The position numbers were made by a program, and so were the translations under genes. 6,987 nt of DNA, taken from positions 1 through 6,987 of the forward strand of contig CAKOLD010000042.1 in NCBI GenBank assembly GCA_934096015.1, read 5' to 3'. Below the pieces are notes generated by a model. The model worked only from the letters and a program-made list of their open reading frames with translations. It had not been told where the DNA came from and made no database searches. This DNA comes from an uncultured Bacilli bacterium. GTDB taxonomy: Bacteria; Bacillota_I; Bacilli_A; RF39; UBA660. Below, one piece after another: positions 1 through 5,027 of the stretch (positions are counted from its first letter, which is position 1; every line of letters starts with the position of its first letter).

Positions 1-21
1 TAGCCCCCCCCCCCCTGTCAA
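1..21 (-). promoter_or_regulatory. Possible promoter -35 box (TTGACA) followed by a poly-G spacer; -10 lies outside the window
   Basis: On the minus strand a perfect consensus -35 hexamer TTGACA occupies 21 down to 16, twelve bases after the recO stop codon. It is followed directly by twelve G (15 to 4) and then CTA at the window edge. A 16-18 bp spacer would put the -10 box just beyond position 1, so it cannot be seen. If real, it drives the next minus-strand gene and its strength would depend on the length of the G run, as known for the Neisseria porA promoter. The hexamer and the run are seen directly; the promoter function is inferred. Confidence 0.45.
4..15. repeat. Homopolymer tract, 12 C on plus strand (12 G on minus)
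   Basis: Twelve consecutive C residues stand out in a window where GC-rich runs are otherwise absent. Tracts of this length are prone to slipped-strand length change. The tract is intergenic, downstream of recO. It could also reflect a sequencing or assembly end effect, because it lies at the very edge of the window. Confidence 0.9.
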
Positions 22-33
22 GAGTTAAAAAAA

Positions 34-759
34 TTACATAACTTGTAGGTCATGTAAAAATTTTTTACTTTTTAAATACAATCCTGTAAATCTTTCATAG
101 TAGATATTTAAAAATCTATTTATTTCATTAACAACTTTTTCACTTATTTTTAATTCTGCAATGTTATCTATATTAACTAATTTATACATTCTTAACATTT
201 TAATAGTTTTAGAGTCATAAAGGTACTCACCTTTGTAACAATTTTTACAGATATATCCTCCTAAGTCAGGATTAATAGTAACGATGTTTTTAGTTTCACC
301 ACATGAATTACAACTACTAAGATTAATTCCAACTCCTAAGAAGTCTAACATTCTTACTTCAAAAATATTAGAAATAATAAGAGGATTTAACCCTTCATCT
401 ATTTTATTTATTGCTGATATAAATATATTGAGTATTTCTTTGTCATTATTTTGTTTTGCTACTTGATAAACCAAATCACTCATGTAAGTCATATAACCAA
501 TTAATATTATGTCATTTTTTATATTATAAAAATCATTAATAACGTTTCCTTCTTTTAAAAGGCTCATTTTTCCTGGTTTATCATATATAATATATTTTCC
601 ATAACTAAATTTGGTTGTGATACTTCTATTTTGATTTTTTAAACTTTTTGCTCCTTTACACATGACCCCGATTATTCCTTCATCTGTTAGGATATTAATT
701 ATTTTGCTGGTTTCACCATAAGCTGTTTCAGTTAAGACAAAACCAATCACTTCTTTCAT
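34..759 (-). CDS. recO: DNA repair protein RecO
   Basis: RecO is a cytoplasmic recombination mediator. With RecR (and RecF) it helps load RecA onto SSB-coated single-stranded DNA in gap and break repair. The 241-residue product is of normal family length. Residues 1-80 carry the N-terminal OB-fold pattern (GFVLTETAYGETSKIINILT near the start, then VMCKGAKSLKN), followed by a helical region. A four-cysteine zinc site is complete: C150-x2-C153 and C171-x2-C174. The ATG at 759 starts four bases after the yqzL stop codon and is preceded by an AGAAGTGA-type ribosome-binding site, so it is probably translationally coupled to yqzL. The order era-yqzL-recO is the conserved Bacillota arrangement and supports the call. 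The stop is TAA, with a T run but no clear hairpin after it. Confidence 0.95.
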   Translation of the reverse strand: MKEVIGFVLTETAYGETSKIINILTDEGIIGVMCKGAKSLKNQNRSITTKFSYGKYIIYDKPGKMSLLKEGNVINDFYNIKNDIILIGYMTYMSDLVYQVAKQNNDKEILNIFISAINKIDEGLNPLIISNIFEVRMLDFLGVGINLSSCNSCGETKNIVTINPDLGGYICKNCYKGEYLYDSKTIKMLRMYKLVNIDNIAELKISEKVVNEINRFLNIYYERFTGLYLKSKKFLHDLQVM

Positions 760-763
760 TTAA

Positions 764-847
764 TCACTTCTTTTTGTATTGTAAATAGTATTCAATCTTT
801 CCTGTTTTTTTAAATAATTCCCATAATTCTTTTTTTGTTTTTTCCAT
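764..847 (-). CDS. yqzL: YqzL-family small protein (27 aa)
   Basis: A very short reading frame fills the gap between era and recO. It begins MEKTKKELWELFKKTG and continues with KIEYYLQYKKK before a TGA stop. The pattern W-x-L-F-x3-TG-x-I-x2-YL-x-YK matches my recollection of the YqzL family, whose gene sits exactly between era and recO in Bacillus; its molecular role is unknown. B. subtilis YqzL is longer (about 47 residues), so this copy is reduced. Start choice: an AGAAAGG motif at 862-856 is eight bases from the ATG at 847 but only two from an in-frame ATG at 853, so 847 is preferred (853 would add Met-Ile). The family call rests on position plus motif. The product is too short for strong statistical support. 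Confidence 0.75.
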   Translation of the reverse strand: MEKTKKELWELFKKTGKIEYYLQYKKK

Positions 848-891
848 AATCATTGCCTTTCTAATATAGTAATGGTATGAAAATTGTTTTT

Positions 892-1782
892 TTATTCAAG
901 AATATCGTCTTTTAATCCAAATTCTTGTAAATAACGTTCTTTGTCTCTCCAATTTTTTATAGTTTTTACATATAATTCTAAATAAACTTGTTTTCCTGTT
1001 AAATTTTCTATGTCTACTCGGCTTTCTGAACCAATTTGTTTTAACATACTTCCTTGTTTACCTATAATTATTTTTTTTATGGAATCTCTGCTGACAATAA
1101 TATCTACATTAATATTAATTATATTATCGTATTCTTCATATTTTGTTGTTAAACATGTAATATTATGAGGTACTTCTTCTTTTGTCAAATTTAAGATTTT
1201 TTCTCTAACGTATTCACTTACCATAAAACGCATAGAAGCATTGGTAATAGTTTCATCATCATAATATTTTATATCATCAGTTAAATATTTTTTTATAACT
1301 TTTAATAATCTATTAGTATTATCATTTTTTAGAGCACTTATTGGTACTATATCGGCAAAAGGATATAAGTCTTTATAATCATTAATGGCTTTCATGATCC
1401 CAGCATCATCAAGTTTATCTATTTTATTTAAAACTAGTATAACAGGTGATGAACAGTGTTTTAAAGCTTCAACTATGAATAAATCTCCTTTTCCAATACC
1501 ACTTTTAGTATCTACTAAAAAAAGAACAACGTCGTTATCAGATAATGATTCATATGATTGTTTATTTAAGTACTTACCTAATTTATCTATGGGTTTATGA
1601 ATTCCTGGAGTATCTACAAAAACAATCTGAGTATCTTCATCATTATAAACTCCTTGAATAGTGTTTCTTGTTGTCCCCGCAACATCACTTACTATGGCAA
1701 TGTGCCCTTTTATAATAGAATTTAATAATGTAGATTTACCTGTGTTGGGTCTTCCCACTATTGTTACAAATCCACTTTTCAT
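892..1782 (-). CDS. era: GTPase Era
   Basis: Era is an essential GTPase that binds the 3' end of 16S rRNA and assists 30S subunit assembly, linking it to growth and the cell cycle. The 296-residue product has the full family layout. The GTPase domain carries G1 at 10-17 (GRPNTGKS), a switch I segment AGTTRNT at 35-41, G3 DTPG at 57-60, G4 NKID at 119-122 and G5 SAL at 149-151. A C-terminal KH domain carries the GKQG loop at 241-244. The G1 loop has Thr where most Era proteins have Val or Ala; this should still bind nucleotide. The start is firm: AGGAGG at 1794-1789 lies six bases before the ATG, and the upstream gene's TAG stop overlaps that site, implying tight coupling. Its neighbour ybeY also acts in 16S rRNA maturation. 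Confidence 0.97.
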   Translation of the reverse strand: MKSGFVTIVGRPNTGKSTLLNSIIKGHIAIVSDVAGTTRNTIQGVYNDEDTQIVFVDTPGIHKPIDKLGKYLNKQSYESLSDNDVVLFLVDTKSGIGKGDLFIVEALKHCSSPVILVLNKIDKLDDAGIMKAINDYKDLYPFADIVPISALKNDNTNRLLKVIKKYLTDDIKYYDDETITNASMRFMVSEYVREKILNLTKEEVPHNITCLTTKYEEYDNIININVDIIVSRDSIKKIIIGKQGSMLKQIGSESRVDIENLTGKQVYLELYVKTIKNWRDKERYLQEFGLKDDILE

Positions 1783-1792
1783 ATAAAACCTC

Positions 1793-2161
1793 CTAATATA
1801 TATTGTTAAATAGATTACCTACTTTTAAAACTCTTTTTGTTCCATCAAAGGTTAATAGTATTACTCTGTCACTAGGATCAAAGAATTCTACAATTGTATC
1901 TCTATTTAAATATTTTAAATCTTTTATGGAATTACTACTAACCATTAAATAAAGTGATTCAAAATCTCCTTTTTTATAACCGGCTGTTATGGCAGATGCA
2001 ATAGCAATTTGTTCTGCGTAAATACCATCTCTAAATACACTATTTTTTACACTAACTCCTTTAAAAATAGTACCATCATCCATTCTTACAATACAGGCAA
2101 ATTTCAAATCATCATGTGGAGTATAAGCTTTCATTAAAAGATCTCTTAATTCACTATTCAT
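1793..2161 (-). CDS. Catalytically degenerate cytidine deaminase-like paralogue
   Basis: This 122-residue protein is a tandem paralogue of the cytidine deaminase just upstream. The two align without gaps for about 94 residues, with 43 identities by hand count, including AITAGYK-GDF and VEFF. All three zinc-binding cysteines are lost: C48 of the CAE motif is Tyr, and the PCxxC cysteines (C83, C86 in the upstream copy) are Lys83 and Asn86. The N-x-E nucleoside-binding motif (N37, E39) is Ser and Lys. Only Glu50 of the catalytic motif remains. It therefore should not be an active zinc deaminase, yet the frame is intact and well initiated, which argues for a retained non-catalytic role, for example as a partner subunit of Cdd. 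Start choice: the frame is open to an ATG at 2200, but GGAG at 2172-2169 is seven bases from the ATG at 2161, and the alignment with Cdd begins there. It overlaps the cdd stop by eight bases. Confidence 0.85.
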   Translation of the reverse strand: MNSELRDLLMKAYTPHDDLKFACIVRMDDGTIFKGVSVKNSVFRDGIYAEQIAIASAITAGYKKGDFESLYLMVSSNSIKDLKYLNRDTIVEFFDPSDRVILLTFDGTKRVLKVGNLFNNIY

Positions 2162-2540
2162 AACTTGACTCCAATCTAAAAGCATGAGGACACATCTCAT
2201 TTAAATCGTATTCTTGCTTTTCTCCTTTAGTGTTCATTAAAATTATTTTAGTGTCTGTAAAAAATTCTACAAAATTTTGTCTACATAGAAAGCAAGGATT
2301 AATAAAATCTCCAGAATTATCCATTATGTATATTTCTGCAAAATCTCCTCTTTTATAACCTGCAGTTATTGCTTTACCGATAGCAACTTGTTCTGCACAC
2401 AATCCTGATTTAAATGAAGGGTTTTCAATATTAACTCCAGAAAATGTTGTGCTATCTTTCATTTTAATTATTGCTGCTACTTGTTTGTTACTAATAGGAC
2501 AATAACTTTTTTCTAACAATTTTTTAAGTTCTTCTAGCAT
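2154..2540 (-). CDS. cdd: Cytidine deaminase
   Basis: This enzyme hydrolytically deaminates cytidine and deoxycytidine to uridine and deoxyuridine in pyrimidine salvage. The 128-residue product matches the length of the small homotetrameric class typified by B. subtilis Cdd. The N-x-E ribose-binding motif is at 37-39 (GVNIEN), the CAE motif at 48-50 supplies one zinc cysteine and the catalytic Glu50, and PCFLCRQ at 82-88 supplies cysteines 83 and 86. The C-terminal NEMCPHAF resembles the usual L-L-P-x-A-F ending. The N-terminal segment (YCPISNKQVAA) departs from the common PYSxFxVGAA pattern, so substrate preference may differ. GGAG about eight bases upstream supports the ATG at 2540, four bases after ybeY ends. 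Its position before era is the normal Bacillota context, but dgkA, which usually lies between ybeY and cdd, is absent here. Confidence 0.93.
   Translation of the reverse strand: MLEELKKLLEKSYCPISNKQVAAIIKMKDSTTFSGVNIENPSFKSGLCAEQVAIGKAITAGYKRGDFAEIYIMDNSGDFINPCFLCRQNFVEFFTDTKIILMNTKGEKQEYDLNEMCPHAFRLESSYE
2169..2172 (-). promoter_or_regulatory. Ribosome-binding site fixing the start of the cdd-like paralogue
   Basis: GGAG on the minus strand lies seven bases before the ATG at 2161 and inside the end of cdd. It favours this start over the in-frame ATG at 2200 and suggests translation coupled to the end of cdd. Confidence 0.6.
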
Positions 2541-2543
2541 AAT

Positions 2544-2975
2544 CTACTCCTTTATATCTAACTCATCTAGTATATCTCTTTGAAGTTTAAACATTACTTT
2601 TTCATCTTCTTCTTTCATGTGATCATAACCAAGTAAATGAAGAATACCATGTACTGTTAAGAAACTTAATTCTCTTTTTTCACTATGTTTATATTCTTTT
2701 GATTGTTCAATCATCTTAGGAATTGATATATAAATATCTCCAAGAGTATTTATTTCACTTTCTATTCTTTTATTATCATTAAAAGCAAAACTTAATACAT
2801 CAGTTGTTCTATCTATATTTCTATATTGTCTATTCATCTCGTGCATTAAATCATCATCTATAAAAATAACATTTAATAAACTATTTTCTGGTGCTAATTT
2901 TTTTAATGTATAATCAATTACTTCATTTAAATATGCATAATCTTCATAACCATAATTATCTATAATTTCAAACAT
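2544..2975 (-). CDS. ybeY: Endoribonuclease YbeY (16S rRNA maturation factor)
   Basis: YbeY is a zinc-dependent endoribonuclease needed for 16S rRNA 3' end maturation and ribosome quality control. The 143-residue product has the diagnostic zinc motif HGxLHLxGYDH at 109-119 with H109, H113 and H119 intact. It also has the conserved segment RxTDVLSF at 56-63 and LGDIYIS at 78-84. Length is normal for Bacillota. The start at 2975 is supported by a strong GGAGGT site that overlaps the last codons of the upstream vanZ-like gene, whose stop is one base away, so the two are probably translationally coupled. In B. subtilis ybeY (yqfG) follows phoH and pgpH (yqfF); here it follows a VanZ-family gene instead. 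It sits in the same operon as era, another 30S maturation factor. Confidence 0.96.
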   Translation of the reverse strand: MFEIIDNYGYEDYAYLNEVIDYTLKKLAPENSLLNVIFIDDDLMHEMNRQYRNIDRTTDVLSFAFNDNKRIESEINTLGDIYISIPKMIEQSKEYKHSEKRELSFLTVHGILHLLGYDHMKEEDEKVMFKLQRDILDELDIKE

Positions 2976-2976
2976 T

Positions 2977-3582
2977 TTACCTCCATAATACTATATATAT
3001 AAAACCAATTATTAGTGCTGTTAGTAAGACACTCATTATATCTGCTAACCAATTCTTTTTTAAACTTTCGGGTAATTTATTTATAAGTTTTGTTTGCAGT
3101 TTATAAATAAAATATCCAAGAATTCCTCCAATAATATTTAACATTATATCATCTACGTCAAAACTTCTACCAATATTCATTTGAATTAATTCTGTAGAAA
3201 CACTTGTTATAGTAGTTAATATTAAAGCTATATACCATTTTAAATTATTTAAATAAAAACTAACAAAATAACCAAATGGGACAAATAACATAATATTTCC
3301 TATAACATTTCTATAAAATAAACTATTGTCAAAATCATATCTCATTATTTCTTTAAAAGGAATAAAATTATTACTATAACTTTCAAAGTCTGTAGTTGTT
3401 ACTAATTGAAATAGTAATAATAAATATATTATAAATATTAAATTGAAAATGTCTTTATAAAGAACAACTTTCTTTTTATTCATAATAATATCTGTAATCC
3501 AGATACAAATAATTACTATAATGAAAAGTAAAAACATTGGCCAAAGATTTTTAATATAATCTTGTATCTCATTCGGTAGCAC
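2977..3582 (-). CDS. VanZ family membrane protein
   Basis: This is a 201-residue integral membrane protein with about six hydrophobic segments, near residues 16-34, 44-62, 92-110, 116-133, 145-161 and 180-198. The VanZ-domain signature is present: NIMLFVPFGY at 96-105, then S-x-x-TE-x-IQ with Glu131, then GR-x-FDVDDIMLN-x-IGG-x-LGY with Arg139 and Asp144. VanZ of the Tn1546 vanA cluster gives low-level teicoplanin resistance, but VanZ-like proteins are widespread and mostly of unknown role, so no antibiotic function is claimed. Start choice: an AGAAGGTGAT site at 3596-3587 is well spaced for the GTG at 3582. An in-frame GTG at 3591 would overlap that site. Either start overlaps the end of yqfD. 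The gene occupies the place of phoH and pgpH in the Bacillus operon. Confidence 0.88.
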   Translation of the reverse strand: MLPNEIQDYIKNLWPMFLLFIIVIICIWITDIIMNKKKVVLYKDIFNLIFIIYLLLLFQLVTTTDFESYSNNFIPFKEIMRYDFDNSLFYRNVIGNIMLFVPFGYFVSFYLNNLKWYIALILTTITSVSTELIQMNIGRSFDVDDIMLNIIGGILGYFIYKLQTKLINKLPESLKKNWLADIMSVLLTALIIGFIYIVLWR

Positions 3583-4714
3583 TAATATCACCTTCTAATT
3601 CATAATTTACTTTAACCCCTATATTTTCTAAAACTACTAAAAATACTTCTATATCTATTTTACTATTAAACTCATTATTTTTCAAAACTTTTTTAGATAT
3701 TATTTTCTCATTCTTATTTAATTTATATTCCATTTTATCCGAAGCTTCTTTTAATGCTTTTTCTAAAGCTTCAGAACTCTTATATTTTTTTAATATTTCA
3801 ATATATTCTAATTCTTTAATATATTTTATATTTAATCCTTTAACTTGAATTTTATTTAAGGTTTCTGTATCATATTTTTCATATTTATCTTTTAAGACTT
3901 TTTTGTTATTAATAATAAAGTTATATCTAGTATTTTTAGTATATTTTTTTTCTAAATAATTTAAAGGAATAGTAACATTAATTTTATACCAAGTTTCCGC
4001 ATATACTTCTCCGTTTGCACAAATATTATCTTTAATTTCTTCATTTAAATGAATTTGACCACTTATTAATAAATCTCCTTTTCTTACAAAATCATTAGGA
4101 ACTGGTATTATTTCTCCTTTACTACTAATTATTTTTTTAACAATTCCATCTTTTTTAGCAACTATATGACAATATTTATCAGTCTCTTTTATTTTGGTAA
4201 TTATTCTTTCTTCTACTCTTACTGTATATTTCATTCCTTCTCTTTTAATACTCATCCATTCTAATTTATCTGGGTTGTTTTCAATAATTTTATTTTTTAA
4301 GTCATCAAGTTCTTTATAACTTTTTTTTAATTGATATTCATGTATTCCATTTAACTTTAATTCTTTTTTTACTAGATTTATTATTTCTTTATTAGAATGA
4401 ATTACTTCAATTTTTACGATAATACCTTGAATAAATGACATTAAAACAAAACAAATAATTACTGTAAATAAGATAATTAAATTTTCTTTAATAAATTTAA
4501 TAAAACGATCTATTCCTAACAATTTATATTTAGATATTTTACAGTAATAATTAATTTTTTTTATTCTTGAATAGTCTTCTTTATAAATTTTTACTAAAGC
4601 AGTTTCTTTATCTAAGTAGGTTATATTTAATAGAGATATTTCATATTTTAAGCATTTATTTATAAATTTATTTAAATTACCAGTTACTTTTATAATAATT
4701 AATTCACTAGACAT
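3569..4714 (-). CDS. yqfD: Sporulation protein YqfD
   Basis: YqfD is a membrane protein of endospore-forming Bacillota; in B. subtilis yqfC and yqfD belong to the mother-cell sigma-E regulon. The 381-residue product is close to the family length (about 400). The N-terminal cytoplasmic part (1-70) shows the family pattern: IIIKVTGNLNKFINKCLK, then a segment ending SKYKLLGIDRF. One clear transmembrane segment lies at about 79-99, followed by a large, Lys/Glu/Ile-rich, presumably extracytoplasmic domain with two beta-rich stretches around 155-215. The ATG at 4714 overlaps the yqfC stop by eight bases and is preceded by GGAGAAA at good spacing. The TGA stop shows the standard code. The yqfC-yqfD pairing makes the identification firm. 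Whether this organism sporulates cannot be judged from this window. Confidence 0.88.
   Translation of the reverse strand: MSSELIIIKVTGNLNKFINKCLKYEISLLNITYLDKETALVKIYKEDYSRIKKINYYCKISKYKLLGIDRFIKFIKENLIILFTVIICFVLMSFIQGIIVKIEVIHSNKEIINLVKKELKLNGIHEYQLKKSYKELDDLKNKIIENNPDKLEWMSIKREGMKYTVRVEERIITKIKETDKYCHIVAKKDGIVKKIISSKGEIIPVPNDFVRKGDLLISGQIHLNEEIKDNICANGEVYAETWYKINVTIPLNYLEKKYTKNTRYNFIINNKKVLKDKYEKYDTETLNKIQVKGLNIKYIKELEYIEILKKYKSSEALEKALKEASDKMEYKLNKNEKIISKKVLKNNEFNSKIDIEVFLVVLENIGVKVNYELEGDISATE
3587..3596 (-). promoter_or_regulatory. Strong ribosome-binding site deciding the GTG start of the VanZ-like gene
   Basis: AGAAGGTGAT differs by one base from the full anti-16S consensus AGGAGGTGAT and lies within the last codons of yqfD. 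Its spacing fits initiation at GTG 3582 rather than GTG 3591, which overlaps it. There is no in-frame ATG in this segment. Confidence 0.6.
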
Positions 4715-4946
4715 AAAGTTTCTCCGTTTTTAAAATATTTCCTTCTATTAAAAGTTCTTTATTTTCCATTCTTTTAACTTTTAAATTAGTACCTGTTATA
4801 TTAAAAATAAAATTAGAGAATTTTAAAGAAATAAAAGAATCAGAAAATTTTATTATTTCTAGATATTTATAAAAATAAATGAAATCACGATATATACTTA
4901 TAAAGTATTTTTCATCTTTTAAATAGTGCTTTATAGTGTCAAGCAT
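4707..4946 (-). CDS. yqfC: YqfC/YabP family sporulation-associated protein
   Basis: This 79-residue protein has the YabP/YqfC domain pattern. An N-terminal stretch with an I-x-x-Y-R-D segment (18-21) is followed by short beta-strands (EIIKFSDSFISLKF) and the characteristic end ITGTNLKVKRM followed by ELLIEGNI (50-71), matching the family's G-x-x-L-x-I-x-x-M...L-x-I-x-G-x-I. It is slightly shorter than B. subtilis YqfC and has no signal peptide or membrane segment. Its molecular role is not known beyond association with sporulation. The start at 4946 follows a GGTGAT site three bases away, which is weak but the only candidate. It is the first gene of the run and lies just after the terminator of the surface-protein gene. 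No convincing promoter was found in front of it. Confidence 0.8.
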   Translation of the reverse strand: MLDTIKHYLKDEKYFISIYRDFIYFYKYLEIIKFSDSFISLKFSNFIFNITGTNLKVKRMENKELLIEGNILKTEKLYV

Positions 4947-4970
4947 ATTATCACCATTAAATTTTATGTA

Positions 4971-5027
4971 AAATAAAAAAACATAGAATAAATCTAGGCA
5001 ACGTTAGATTTATTTTGTATGTTTTTT
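4971..5027 (-). terminator. Rho-independent terminator after the surface-protein gene
   Basis: A perfect 10-bp inverted repeat (AATAAATCTA at 4987-4996 with TAGATTTATT at 5005-5014) encloses an 8-base loop. It is extended by a second outer pairing (ACATA at 4981-4985 with TATGT at 5018-5022) and by flanking A and T runs. On the minus strand the structure follows the TAA stop at 5028-5026 and ends in a seven-T run (4980-4974 region). The stem is AT-rich, so termination may be leaky. T runs on both sides mean it could work in either direction, although only minus-strand genes flank it. Confidence 0.8.

Noticed and set aside
1..33. Terminator after recO
   Set aside because: There is a short T run after the stop codon but no inverted repeat before it.
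284..466. Plus-strand open frame of 60 codons inside recO
   Set aside because: It is antisense to a convincing recO, has no recognisable motif and no good ribosome-binding site.
1385..1600. Plus-strand open frame of 71 codons inside era
   Set aside because: It is antisense to the GTPase domain of era and has low-complexity, non-family composition.
2162..2200. N-terminal extension of the cdd-like paralogue from the ATG at 2200
   Set aside because: It would overlap cdd by 47 bases, lacks a counterpart in Cdd, and the GGAG site favours the ATG at 2161.
4961..4968. CATAAAAT on the minus strand as a sigma-E -10 element (or TAAAAT as a sigma-A -10) for yqfC
   Set aside because: There is no acceptable -35 at the right distance, and the predicted transcript start would fall within the GGTGAT ribosome-binding site.
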